64,000 nt of DNA from Aldehydirespirator sp963662645 (GTDB lineage Bacteria > Actinomycetota > Acidimicrobiia > Acidimicrobiales > Aldehydirespiratoraceae): assembly GCA_963662645.2 (NCBI GenBank), contig OY759762.1, positions 372,001-436,000 on the forward strand, read 5' to 3'. This document shows, in pieces, positions 16,937 through 24,804 of the stretch. The notes below the pieces were generated by a model. It searched no databases. It saw nothing but the letters and a program-made list of their open reading frames with translations, and had not been told where the DNA came from. Positions within the stretch are counted from its first letter, which is position 1; every line of letters begins with the position of its first letter. The translations under genes were made by a program, and so were the position numbers.

Positions 16937-17200
16937 GCCCGAGCGGCCCGTGAGCGCAGCGAACACGAGCGGGAAACACGGCCCGAGCGGCCCGTGAGCG
17001 CAGCGAACACGAGCGGGAAACACGGCCCGAGCGGCCCGTGAGCGCAGCGAACACGAGCGGGAAACACGGCCCGAGCGGCCCGTGAGCGCAGCGAACACGA
17101 GCGGGAAACACGGCCCGAGCGGCCCGTGAGCGCAGCGAACACGAGCGGGAAACACGGCCCGAGCGGCCCGTGAGCGCAGCGAACACGAGCCGGTAACACG
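16937..17200 (-). repeat. Six tandem 44-bp copies of the dispersed repeat core
   Basis: Units begin at 16937, 16981, 17025, 17069, 17113 and 17157, each 44 bp. The first five are essentially identical; the sixth drifts after CACGAGC. Orientation matches the DUF255 promoter, upstream of which the array lies. It occupies most of the 385-nt space between that gene and the divergent response regulator. No variable spacers occur, so it is not CRISPR. Confidence 0.95.
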
Positions 17201-17255
17201 GCCACTTCGATCCCAGCATGAGCGCTCGGGCTGCTAGTGGGGCAGACTGGCGCAC

Positions 17256-17957
17256 GTGAGCGCCGGAGTCCGGGTACTGGTTGTCGACGACGAGCCCTCA
17301 TACCGGGAGGGCCTGCAGGTGGCGTTGGGTGCCGAGGGGTTCATCGTCGACGTCGCGGCCGACGGGGATGAAGCCCTGGCCATGTTCGAGGCTCGCGAAC
17401 CCGAGATCGTGCTGCTCGACGTGATGCTGCCCCGACTGTCCGGGATCGACGTGTGCAGACGCATCCGCTCCATCGCCGACACGCCGGTGATCATGGTCTC
17501 GGCCCGGCGGGAGGAGATCGACACCGTCGTCGGGCTGGAGGTCGGCGCGGACGACTACGTGGCCAAGCCGTACCGGGTGCGGGAGCTGGTGGCCCGGATG
17601 CGCACCGTGATGCGCCGCAGCCGGGCCCGGCCGGTCCACTCCTTCAACGGCGCGGCCGAGCTGCAGGTCGGCGAGGTGGGGCTGGACCGGGACCGCCACG
17701 AGGTCACCATCGGCGGCAAGCTGGAGCGCCTCCCGCTCAAGGAGTTCGAGGTTTTGGCCCTGCTCATGGAGAACGCCGGGTTCGTGGTCACCCGCCAAAC
17801 CCTGATCGACAGGGTCTGGGGGTTCGACTATGTGGGCAACACCAAGACCCTCGACGTGCACATCAAGCGGCTGCGGTCCCGCGTCGAGAGCGACCCGGCC
17901 GAACCCGAGCGCATCGTCACCATCAGGGGTCTCGGCTACAAGTACGTGGCGCCCTGA
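17256..17957 (+). CDS. OmpR/PhoB-family response regulator, RegX3-like
   Basis: A 233-residue two-domain regulator. The receiver domain has the acidic pair D11/D12, the phosphoacceptor D55 (V-L-L-D-V-M-L-P) and the Lys of A-K-P-Y. The winged-helix domain starts near residue 130 and includes L-P-L-K-E-F-E-V-L, R-V-W-G-F-D-Y-V-G-N-T-K-T-L-D-V-H and G-L-G-Y-K. It is closest in appearance to mycobacterial RegX3, which answers phosphate limitation with SenX3. No histidine kinase is adjacent, so the partner is unknown. A CAGACT box lies 7 nt before GTG 17256. Confidence 0.9.
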   Translation: MSAGVRVLVVDDEPSYREGLQVALGAEGFIVDVAADGDEALAMFEAREPEIVLLDVMLPRLSGIDVCRRIRSIADTPVIMVSARREEIDTVVGLEVGADDYVAKPYRVRELVARMRTVMRRSRARPVHSFNGAAELQVGEVGLDRDRHEVTIGGKLERLPLKEFEVLALLMENAGFVVTRQTLIDRVWGFDYVGNTKTLDVHIKRLRSRVESDPAEPERIVTIRGLGYKYVAP

Positions 17958-17984
17958 CCGCCCGGGCGCGTCCGAGACCGAGAG

Positions 17985-18863
17985 ATGACAGCGCTCCGGA
18001 CTTGGGTGGCCGGGGCCCGTCCCCGCACACTGAGCGCGGCGCTGGTTCCGGTGGCCGTCGGAACGGCCGCGGCGGTGGGGGAGGGATCGGAGACCGCGTG
18101 GTGGCGGGCCGGGATGGCGCTGCTGGTGGCGATGGCGCTGCAAGTGGGCGTCAATCTCGCCAACGACTACTCCGACGGTGTTCGAGGCACCGACGACTCC
18201 ACCAGGATCGGTCCCCGCCGGCTGGTGGGCTCGGGACTGGTCGAGGCGCGACGGGTCAAGCGGGCCGCGCTCGGTGCTCTCGCCGTCGCCGCCGCGGCCG
18301 GCGCGGTGTTGGCCGCGGTCGCGGGCTGGGAGCTGCTGGCCGCGGGAGCGGTGTGCCTGGCGGCGGGATGGGCCTACACGGGCGGACCCAAGCCGTACGG
18401 CTATCGGGGGCTGGGCGAGGTGTTCGTGTTCCTGTTCTTCGGCCTGGTGGCCACCGCGGGCACTGCCTACGTGCTGCTGGAGCGGCTCGACTGGTTCGCG
18501 GTGCTGTGCGGCGTGCCGGTTGGGCTGTGGGCGGTGGCGCTGCTAGTGGCCAACAACCTGCGCGACATCTCCGGCGACGCGTCGGCGGGCAAGCGAACCC
18601 TGGTCGTGCGCCTGGGCGAGCGCCGCAGCCGACTCATGTACATGGCGGTGCTGGAAGGCGCCTACGCGGCGGCCCTGGTGGCGTCGATCACAGGCCGGGC
18701 CGCGGCGGCTGCGGTGGCCGGCGCCCCCTTCGCGGTGGGCGCGGTGCGCCGCGTTCTGCGGGGAGCATCCGGCCCCGAGCTGGTCCCGGTCCTGGGGGCG
18801 ACCGCCCGGGTCCAACTCGTGTCGGGCCTGGCCATGGCGATCGGCATCGCGCTCACAGGCTGA
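17985..18863 (+). CDS. menA: 1,4-dihydroxy-2-naphthoate polyprenyltransferase
   Basis: A 292-residue membrane protein with about eight hydrophobic helices. The first Asp-rich prenyl-diphosphate site is N-L-A-N-D-Y-S-D-G-V-R-G-T-D-D and the second is N-N-L-R-D-I-S-G-D-A-S-A-G-K. It attaches the isoprenoid tail to dihydroxynaphthoate, giving demethylmenaquinone, which MenG (19466) then methylates. It lies 27 nt after the response regulator and may share its transcript. Its 3' end is followed by two decayed copies of its own last codons. Confidence 0.92.
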   Translation: MTALRTWVAGARPRTLSAALVPVAVGTAAAVGEGSETAWWRAGMALLVAMALQVGVNLANDYSDGVRGTDDSTRIGPRRLVGSGLVEARRVKRAALGALAVAAAAGAVLAAVAGWELLAAGAVCLAAGWAYTGGPKPYGYRGLGEVFVFLFFGLVATAGTAYVLLERLDWFAVLCGVPVGLWAVALLVANNLRDISGDASAGKRTLVVRLGERRSRLMYMAVLEGAYAAALVASITGRAAAAAVAGAPFAVGAVRRVLRGASGPELVPVLGATARVQLVSGLAMAIGIALTG

Positions 18864-18940
18864 CGCCCAACTGCCAGCCATGGCCATCGGCATCGCGCTC
18901 ACAGGCCGACAACTGCCGGCCATGGCAGTTGGCGTCGCGC
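18831..18940 (+). repeat. Decayed tandem copies of the menA 3' end
   Basis: The last codons of menA (GCCATGGCGATCGGCATCGC, starting 18831) recur at 18877 as GCCATGGCCATCGGCATCGC and again, more decayed, at 18919. Offsets are 46 and 42 bp. Only the first copy is in the gene. Confidence 0.85.
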
Positions 18941-18965
18941 CGATCCTCTGAGCAGACTGTCGATC

Positions 18966-19457
18966 ATGAGCCGTGAGGCGGTGATTGGCTACCTTGAGGC
19001 GCTGGGCGTGGCCTACGAGCTCGTGGAATGCGATCCCGACTTCGCCGATACCGCCCGGTTCTGCGAGCGCTACGGCTATTCGATGGAAGCCTCCGCCAAC
19101 GCCATCTGCGTCGTCGGGAAGTCGGCCGAGCGACCGATGGCGTGCTGCGTCGTGCTGGCCTCGACCAGACTGGACGTGAACGGCGTGGTGCGCCGCCGGC
19201 TGGGCACCCGCAAGGCCTCCTTCGCCGGCGCGGAGGCCACGGTGGCGCGAACCGGCATGATGATCGGCGGGGTCACCCCGTTCGGGCTGCCGGCCGGCCT
19301 GCCGGTGTGGATCGATGCCCGAGTCATGCAATGCGACCGGGTGATCGTCGGCGGAGGCTCGCGGGACTGCAAGATCCTGTGCCCGCCCGCCTCGCTGCTG
19401 GCGATCGAGGACGCCGAAGTGGTCGAGAATCTGGCCAAGGTGCCGCTGCCGGCTTGA
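18966..19457 (+). CDS. YbaK/EbsC-type aminoacyl-tRNA deacylase
   Basis: A 163-residue member of the YbaK/ProRS-INS superfamily, which hydrolyses mischarged aminoacyl-tRNA, typically Cys-tRNA(Pro). The conserved Lys of R-R-L-G-T-R-K-A-S-F-A, the G-G-V-T-P-F-G-L block and the late I-V-G-G-G-S pattern are visible. It stands alone, convergent with menG. A CAGACT box 7 nt before the ATG resembles that of the response-regulator gene. Confidence 0.88.
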   Translation: MSREAVIGYLEALGVAYELVECDPDFADTARFCERYGYSMEASANAICVVGKSAERPMACCVVLASTRLDVNGVVRRRLGTRKASFAGAEATVARTGMMIGGVTPFGLPAGLPVWIDARVMQCDRVIVGGGSRDCKILCPPASLLAIEDAEVVENLAKVPLPA

Positions 19458-19465
19458 GAGCGCCG

Positions 19466-20218
19466 CTAGCCGCGGGTGGCGGTGATCAGCTGGGCGATGC
19501 CTGCGCTGAGCTTGTGGCGGCGCACATCGGTAAACCCGGCGGATCGCAGCCCGCCGATCAGTTCCTCCGGCGGCGGCAGGTAGGCGACCGATTCGGGCAG
19601 GTACCGGTAGGCGTCGCGGTCGGACAGCACCCCTCCGATCAGGGGCACGACCCGGCGAAAATACAGCGCGTGACCCCAGCGCAGGACACCACTGGTCGGA
19701 GTGTCCACCTCTAGCAGGCCGACGCGCCCGCCGGGTCGCAGCACCCGGGCCAGCTCCGCGAACAGCGGCGGCACGGCCGTGAGATTGCGCAGTGCGAAGC
19801 CGCACGTCGCGCCGTCCAGCGCGTCGTCCGCCAGCGGCAACTCCAGCACGTCGGCGTTGACCAGCTGGGCGCGGCCCGCGCTCGAAGGGGCGTCCGCGGG
19901 GTCGCCAGGGGGCGCTGGGTGTGGCTGAGCGCGCCCCGGGCCCACCGCCGCGGCCCGCAGCATTCCCATCGAGAAGTCGAAGCCGAGGGGACGGTGGCCG
20001 AGCCGGGAGAGTTCCCGACAGAAGTCTCCGGTGCCGCAGGCCAAGTCGGCCACCAGCGATCCGGCCGGCAGCGCCAGCTCCCTGGCGGTCCGGCGCCGCC
20101 AGGACACGTCGAGCCGCAGGGTCATGATGCGGTTCACCAGGTCGTAGCGGGGCGCGATGGCGTCGAACATCTCCCGCACGGCCCGGCGTTTGGCCGCGCC
20201 GGAGGGCAGTTCGCTCAC
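19466..20218 (-). CDS. menG: Demethylmenaquinone methyltransferase
   Basis: A 250-residue SAM-dependent methyltransferase of the UbiE/MenG family, which carries out the last step of menaquinone synthesis. Recognised blocks are F-D-A-I-A-P-R-Y-D-L-V-N, the SAM motif V-A-D-L-A-C-G-T-G-D-F and the post-motif F-A-L-R-N-L. An insertion of about 20 Pro/Ala-rich residues follows the second strand. GTG 20218 is used because it gives V-S-E-L-P-S-G-A-A-K-R and overlaps the stop of the upstream small membrane gene (GTGA). Confidence 0.9.
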   Translation of the reverse strand: MSELPSGAAKRRAVREMFDAIAPRYDLVNRIMTLRLDVSWRRRTARELALPAGSLVADLACGTGDFCRELSRLGHRPLGFDFSMGMLRAAAVGPGRAQPHPAPPGDPADAPSSAGRAQLVNADVLELPLADDALDGATCGFALRNLTAVPPLFAELARVLRPGGRVGLLEVDTPTSGVLRWGHALYFRRVVPLIGGVLSDRDAYRYLPESVAYLPPPEELIGGLRSAGFTDVRRHKLSAGIAQLITATRG

Positions 20219-20607
20219 CCGCGCTGTCCGCGCTGCCGCTTGGGCCAGTACCGCTGGTAGTCGCGGCTCGCGGAATGCAACAGCAAAGCAATCAACGCAA
20301 TGTCGAACAACAGTCCGATTCCGTCGGCCCACAGCCAGCGCAGGGTGTCGGTCACAGCCAGCAGCACCCGCAGCACCAACGGAAGCGCGGCAATCGCCAC
20401 GCCGAGCCTGTAGCCCCACCGCCTCTCGTTGGCGATGCCGAAGGCGGACATCACCTTGCCCACCGCGATCGTCAGCGTGTAGAAGCCCAGCGACCGGGCA
20501 CCGAGTATCGCGAACACCAGCGAGAAGCCGCCCTGGAAGTACATCAGCAACTGTGCGATGTACAGAGTCTGTGGCTGGCGGGGGTTCACCCACACGCGAG
20601 GTTGCAT
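20215..20607 (-). CDS. Small membrane protein of unknown function
   Basis: A 130-residue protein with about four hydrophobic stretches (from L-Y-I-A-Q-L-L-M-Y-F-Q-G-G-F-S-L-V-F to I-G-L-L-F-D-I-A-L-I-A-L-L-L) and a basic C-terminus, K-R-Q-R-G-Q-R-G. I do not recognise a family. ATG 20607 follows the in-frame extension that overlaps mshD, which has no sensible composition. Its stop overlaps the menG start, so the two are translationally coupled, and a link to menaquinone or membrane function is plausible by context only. Confidence 0.7.
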   Translation of the reverse strand: MQPRVWVNPRQPQTLYIAQLLMYFQGGFSLVFAILGARSLGFYTLTIAVGKVMSAFGIANERRWGYRLGVAIAALPLVLRVLLAVTDTLRWLWADGIGLLFDIALIALLLHSASRDYQRYWPKRQRGQRG

Positions 20608-20627
20608 GCCTCCAGTATGCAGGCTCG

Positions 20628-21320
20628 CTACCCCGACGAGCGACGATAGGCCCGGTCGGTGTGGTGGTGCTCGAAGCCGATGCGGCGGTAGACGGCATTG
20701 GCGGGGTGGTTGTCGGACTCCACATACAGCACCCCGGCGGTCAGCCCCAGCCCGGACAGCCACTCGAGACCGGCCAGAGTCATGGGCCGGCCCAGCCCCC
20801 GGCCGGCGAAGTCGGGATCCACCGCGATCACGTAGATCTCGCCCATGGGCGGATCGTCGTCGGCGTGGACCTTGGTCCAGCAGAACCCGGCCAGCCGGCC
20901 GTCGCGGTGGTGCAGGCGGAACCCGTCGGCGTCGAACCACGGCTCGGCCATCCGGCGACCCACGTCGGCGGCGGTCAGCCCGCCCTGCTCGGGATGCCAG
21001 TGGAAGGCCCGGTTGTTCACCGCCACGAACTCGTCGAGGTCATCGGGCGTGAAGGCCCTGGTGGGCAGCCCCGACGGCTCGGCCGGCAACTCGCACCGCA
21101 GCTGCCACAGGTCGCGGTAGGGCACGAAGCCGAAGCGGCGCGCCGCGGCGTCGTCGCCGGGCGCGACCTCCCTGATCCAGAGCTGGACCGCGACGCGGTG
21201 GTCCATCTCGGCCACCGCCTCGGCCAGGATGCTCTCCGTGTCGTTGGCACCCCGGTCCTCGTACACCACGATCTGCGTCTCGCCGCCCGGCGTCGCGGTC
21301 CTGTTGACCTCGTAGCGCAC
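20628..21320 (-). CDS. mshD: Mycothiol synthase, short form
   Basis: MshD acetylates Cys-GlcN-Ins in the last step of mycothiol synthesis, which is specific to Actinobacteria. The C-terminal GNAT domain is clear: N-N-R-A-F-H-W-H-P-E-Q-G-G, F-C-W-T-K-V-H and G-E-I-Y-V-I-A-V-D-P-D-F-A-G-R-G-L-G-R. At 230 residues it is shorter than the roughly 315 of the mycobacterial enzyme, because the non-catalytic N-terminal GNAT domain is reduced to about 80 residues. The GTG start (MRYEVN) is supported by a TACCCT box 7 nt upstream. Confidence 0.9.
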   Translation of the reverse strand: MRYEVNRTATPGGETQIVVYEDRGANDTESILAEAVAEMDHRVAVQLWIREVAPGDDAAARRFGFVPYRDLWQLRCELPAEPSGLPTRAFTPDDLDEFVAVNNRAFHWHPEQGGLTAADVGRRMAEPWFDADGFRLHHRDGRLAGFCWTKVHADDDPPMGEIYVIAVDPDFAGRGLGRPMTLAGLEWLSGLGLTAGVLYVESDNHPANAVYRRIGFEHHHTDRAYRRSSG

Positions 21321-21327
21321 CGAGCCG

Positions 21328-21333
21328 AGGGTA
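21328..21333 (-). promoter_or_regulatory. -10 box of mshD (leaderless)
   Basis: On the minus strand, TACCCT is 7 nt before the GTG at 21320. It lies back to back with the nth promoter; the two gene starts are only 32 bp apart. Confidence 0.6.
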
Positions 21334-21339
21334 CTGCGC

Positions 21340-21345
21340 TACCTT
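21340..21345 (+). promoter_or_regulatory. -10 box of nth (leaderless)
   Basis: TACCTT, 7 nt before the ATG at 21353, with only C-rich sequence between. Confidence 0.6.
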
Positions 21346-21352
21346 CCCCCTG

Positions 21353-21994
21353 ATGGCCCGTCCCCGCACGCCCAAAGGCCGCGCCCGCCGCACCCACGAG
21401 CGCCTGGCATCGGAGTACCCGGACGCGGTGTGCGAACTCGACCACGGCAACGCCTTCGAGCTGCTGGTGGCCACCATCCTGTCGGCGCAGGCCACCGACG
21501 TGGGCGTGAACAAGGCCACGCCCGCCCTGTTCGCGCGGTACCCGGACGCCGAGACGCTGGCCGAGGCCGAGCCGGAGGACGTCCAGCCCTACATCAGCAC
21601 CATCGGGCTGTTCCGCAACAAGTCCAAGAGCCTGGTGGGCATGGCCCGGATGCTGGTGGACGACTACGGAGGGGAGGTTCCCGGCGCCATGCGGGACCTG
21701 GTTCGGCTGCCCGGCGTCGGCCGCAAGACGGCCAATGTGATCCGCAGCGTGGCTCTCGGGCTGCCGGGGCTGCCGGTCGACACCCACGTGACCAGGCTGT
21801 CGAACCTGCTCGACCTAACCTCCGAGACCGACGCGGTGAAGATCGAGCTGGAACTCAACCCGATGATCCCCGCAGCCGAGCGCGGCGACTTCAGCCTGCG
21901 GATGATCCTGCACGGCCGCCGGGTGTGCGTGGCCCGCCGGCCCCGCTGCGAGGACTGCGTCCTCAACGACTTCTGCCCCTCCAGCGCCGTGTGA
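21353..21994 (+). CDS. nth: Endonuclease III
   Basis: A 213-residue DNA glycosylase/AP lyase that removes oxidised pyrimidines. The helix-hairpin-helix L-P-G-V-G-R-K-T-A-N-V carries the catalytic Lys and V-D-T-H-V the catalytic Asp. Cysteines at 192, 199, 202 and 208 have the C-x6-C-x2-C-x5-C spacing of the [4Fe-4S] cluster. The length is normal. It is divergent from mshD with a shared 32-bp promoter region. Confidence 0.95.
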   Translation: MARPRTPKGRARRTHERLASEYPDAVCELDHGNAFELLVATILSAQATDVGVNKATPALFARYPDAETLAEAEPEDVQPYISTIGLFRNKSKSLVGMARMLVDDYGGEVPGAMRDLVRLPGVGRKTANVIRSVALGLPGLPVDTHVTRLSNLLDLTSETDAVKIELELNPMIPAAERGDFSLRMILHGRRVCVARRPRCEDCVLNDFCPSSAV

Positions 21995-22004
21995 CCTCTG
22001 CCGC

Positions 22005-22229
22005 GTGAGAACTCGACGCCGCATACCGATCACCACCGGCGGGAGCTTCGCGCGCCGACGAGGATTCGCGGTCTCCCTGGAGAATGCGGGAACCAGGTCC
22101 ACGGGAGCAATCCGCTGCGACCAGCCACGAGTCCTAGACCTGAGTGCCCGCAATGGTCGGCGTCTCGAGAGTGTCCCAGCACCGGTCGTGGAGGAGGTAC
22201 TCGCCCGCCTCGCGGCCATCCTCACCTGA
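22005..22229 (+). pseudogene. Remnant of a MazF/PemK-family mRNA interferase
   Basis: The 74-residue frame matches the C-terminal two thirds of MazF-type toxins: P-I-T-T-G-G-S-F-A-R-R-R-G-F-A-V-S-L, then G-A-I-R-C-D-Q-P-R-V-L-D-L-S-A-R-N-G-R-R, then E-V-L-A-R-L-A-A-I-L. The N-terminal strand with the R-G-D-I-x-x-V block is missing, because nth ends 10 nt upstream, and no antitoxin gene is adjacent. It is most likely a non-functional toxin fragment. A GTG at 22005 could still start translation of the fragment. Confidence 0.75.
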
Positions 22230-22272
22230 GAGGGCGCGCGAATGGGTAGGCGTCTCGCGGCGCGACGTTGCG

Positions 22273-22362
22273 TTTCCCGCTCCTGTTCGCTGCGCTCACC
22301 GGCTGCTCGGGCCACGGTCTCGCCGGTATGGGCCGGATTCGCACGCCTATTCGCTCGGCCTC
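22273..22362 (+). repeat. Dispersed promoter-type repeat upstream of hisD
   Basis: The core at 22273-22311 (with GCTCACCGGCTGCTCGGGCC, two bases off consensus) is followed by the GTATGGGCCGGATTCGC segment and ATTCGCTCGGCCTC. The arrangement is the same as at the DUF35 gene. Confidence 0.85.
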
Positions 22363-22378
22363 CGGGGGTCCCGCCCGG

Positions 22379-22384
22379 TAGCGT
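22379..22384 (+). promoter_or_regulatory. -10 box of the his operon (leaderless)
   Basis: TAGCGT, 6 nt before the hisD GTG at 22391. The same hexamer and spacing precede trpF. Confidence 0.6.
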
Positions 22385-22390
22385 TGAGGG

Positions 22391-23716
22391 GTGCTAACCC
22401 GCCTCGACCTGCGCGGCGACGGCGGTCCCGTCGCCTCTCGCCTGCCCCGCCCCGAGCCTGCGTCTACGGGCCCTCTGGAAGCCGTGCGAGCCATCATCGC
22501 GGCAGTTAGGGAGAGGGGCGACGAGGCCCTTCGAGAACTGACCGAACGCTTCGACGGCGCGGCACCGGGCCGCCTCACCCTGGAACCGGACGAGATCGCG
22601 GCGGCCGCAGCCCGGACGCCGCCGGAGGTGCGCGAAGCCCTGGCGGCCGCGGTGGCCAACGTGGAGGACTACCACCGCCACCAGCTTCTCGACGAGGTGG
22701 TGCACGAGCGAGGCGGGATCGAGGTCCGCGAGCTCCATCGGCCAGTGCGCCGGGCCGGCTGCTACGTGCCCGGAGGCCGGGCCGCCTACCCGTCGACACT
22801 GATCATGACCGCGGTCCCGGCCCAGGTGGCCCGCGTGGACGAGATCGCGGTGTGCGTGCCGCCCGGCCCCGACGGCCGGATCGCCGACGTGACGCTGGCC
22901 GCCGCCGACGCGGCGGGCGTGACGGAGGTCCATCCCGTGGGCGGTGCCCAAGCCATCGCCGCGCTGGCATACGGAACGGAGTCGGTGCCCGCCGTCGACG
23001 TGATCGTCGGTCCGGGCAACGCCTACGTTGCGCTAGCCCAGCGCGAGGTGGCCGGCGTCGTGGGGGTTTCGGCTGCATTCGCCGGTCCCTCGGAGGTTGT
23101 GGTGGTGGCCGACTCCAGCGCCGACGCGACCTTCGCGGCGGCCGATGTGATCCTGCAGGCCGAGCACGGCCCCGGCGGGCTGGCTTGGCTGGTGACGTGG
23201 GATGCGGCCACCGCCGATGCGGTGGAGGCTGAGGTTGTGCGGCTCGCGGCCAGCGCCGCCCGGCGAGCCGAAATCGAGGCGACGTTGACACACTCGGGGC
23301 ACAGCGTGCTGTGCTCGGGCGTCGAGCAGGCCATCGAGGTCGTCAACGAGATCGCTCCCGAGCATCTGGAGATCATGGTCGCCGACCCGGCCTCGCTGGT
23401 ACCGCGGGTGCGCAACGCCGGCGCCGTGTTCTGCGGTCCCTGGGCACCCGCGTCGCTGGGCGATTACGCGGCCGGCCCCAACCATGTGCTGCCGACCGAC
23501 GGCACGGCCCGATTCGCGGGCGCCCTGGGGGTTCGCGACTTCCTCAAGAGCATGCACGTCGTGAATGTCGACAAGGCCGGGCTCCGGCGCCTGGCCCCTC
23601 ATGTGATCGCGCTTGCCACCGCAGAAGGGCTAACAGCTCATGCCGAGGCGGTCCGCCTGCGGCTGGGCGCGCTCGACACCGAGTCACGGGCGCCGACGCA
23701 GGAGCAGGCGCCATGA
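22391..23716 (+). CDS. hisD: Histidinol dehydrogenase
   Basis: A 441-residue enzyme that oxidises histidinol to histidine in two NAD-dependent steps. Recognised blocks are G-C-Y-V-P-G-G-R-A-A-Y-P-S-T, P-V-G-G-A-Q-A-I-A-A-L-A-Y-G-T, V-G-P-G-N-A-Y-V, Q-A-E-H-G-P, A-P-E-H-L-E-I and G-P-N-H-V-L-P-T. It is the first gene of hisDCBHAF. Its TGA overlaps the hisC ATG (ATGA). The GTG start is fixed by the promoter box 6 nt upstream. Confidence 0.96.
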   Translation: MLTRLDLRGDGGPVASRLPRPEPASTGPLEAVRAIIAAVRERGDEALRELTERFDGAAPGRLTLEPDEIAAAAARTPPEVREALAAAVANVEDYHRHQLLDEVVHERGGIEVRELHRPVRRAGCYVPGGRAAYPSTLIMTAVPAQVARVDEIAVCVPPGPDGRIADVTLAAADAAGVTEVHPVGGAQAIAALAYGTESVPAVDVIVGPGNAYVALAQREVAGVVGVSAAFAGPSEVVVVADSSADATFAAADVILQAEHGPGGLAWLVTWDAATADAVEAEVVRLAASAARRAEIEATLTHSGHSVLCSGVEQAIEVVNEIAPEHLEIMVADPASLVPRVRNAGAVFCGPWAPASLGDYAAGPNHVLPTDGTARFAGALGVRDFLKSMHVVNVDKAGLRRLAPHVIALATAEGLTAHAEAVRLRLGALDTESRAPTQEQAP

Positions 23717-24804
23717 CTTCGGTTGGCGCGACGCCGGGCCTGGTCCGGCCCCGCGACGACATTGCGCTGATGGCCGGCTACCACTCGCCGCAGCTCGACG
23801 TGGCCGTGCGGCTCAACACCAACGAGAGCCCGCTCCCGCCCCCAGCGGCCTTCACCGAGGCGGTGGCGGCCGCGACCCGGTCGGTGGTATGGAACCGGTA
23901 CCCGGACCGTCAGGCCACTGAGCTCCGGTCGCGGATCGCGGCCCGCCACGGCGTGGCCGCCGACCGGGTCTTTGCGGCCAACGGCTCCAATGAGGTGCTC
24001 CAGTGCCTGCTGCTCGCCTACGGCGGCTCGGGCCGGTGCGCGGCAACCTTCGAGCCGTCCTACGCGCTGCACTCGCATCTGGCCCGAGTCACGGGGACGG
24101 CGGTCGTCGAGGGGGACCGGGACGACGACTTCACGCTCGATCCCGATGCCGCGTCGGCGCTGGTGGCGTCGACCGGGCCTTCCGTCACGTTCCTGTGCTC
24201 GCCCAACAACCCCTCCGGCACGGTCGCGCCTCGAGCCACCGTCGCCTCGCTGCTGGACGCCGTCGGCTCGGCCGGAGGACTGCTGTGCGTGGACGAGGCG
24301 TACGCCGAGTTCTCGCCCCACAGCGCGCTGGAGCTGGTGGCCGAGGACGCGCCGCTTGCGGTGACCCGCACCTACTCCAAGACATGGGCCATGGCCGGCG
24401 CCCGACTGGGCTACCTGATCGGACCGGAGTGGCTGGTGGCCGAGCTGGAGAAGGTGGCCCTGCCGTACCACCTAGACGCCCTCAAGCAGGCGGTGGGCAT
24501 CGCCGCGCTCGACTATGTCGACGACATGCAGGCCCGGGTGGACGCCATCGTGGCCGAACGCGAGCGGCTGATTGCCCGGCTCGACGGGATGGACGTGGAT
24601 GTGTGGCCCTCGGGGGCCAACTTCGTGCTGTTCCGGCCCCGCGGTTGCGACGGCGCCGCCGTCTGGCAGCAGCTCGTGGACCGCTCGGTGCTGGTGCGGA
24701 ACTGCGCGTCTTGGCCCCGCCTCCAGGGCTGCCTGCGGGTGACCATCGGCTCGCCTGCCGAGGACGACCGGTTCCTGGACGCACTAACCGCGATCCTGGA
24801 ATGA
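23713..24804 (+). CDS. hisC: Histidinol-phosphate aminotransferase
   Basis: A 363-residue PLP-dependent class II aminotransferase that converts imidazole-acetol phosphate to histidinol phosphate. N-T-N-E-S-P is the family start, the PLP Lys is in T-Y-S-K-T-W-A-M-A-G-A-R-L-G-Y, and S-P-N-N-P-S-G-T is conserved. The start overlaps the hisD stop. The gene ends CGCGATCCTGGAATGA, and a related 18-bp unit is repeated immediately downstream. Confidence 0.95.
   Translation: MTSVGATPGLVRPRDDIALMAGYHSPQLDVAVRLNTNESPLPPPAAFTEAVAAATRSVVWNRYPDRQATELRSRIAARHGVAADRVFAANGSNEVLQCLLLAYGGSGRCAATFEPSYALHSHLARVTGTAVVEGDRDDDFTLDPDAASALVASTGPSVTFLCSPNNPSGTVAPRATVASLLDAVGSAGGLLCVDEAYAEFSPHSALELVAEDAPLAVTRTYSKTWAMAGARLGYLIGPEWLVAELEKVALPYHLDALKQAVGIAALDYVDDMQARVDAIVAERERLIARLDGMDVDVWPSGANFVLFRPRGCDGAAVWQQLVDRSVLVRNCASWPRLQGCLRVTIGSPAEDDRFLDALTAILE

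Noticed and set aside
16937..17200. Possible CRISPR array
   Set aside because: The 44-bp units are contiguous with no variable spacers, and no cas gene is in the window.
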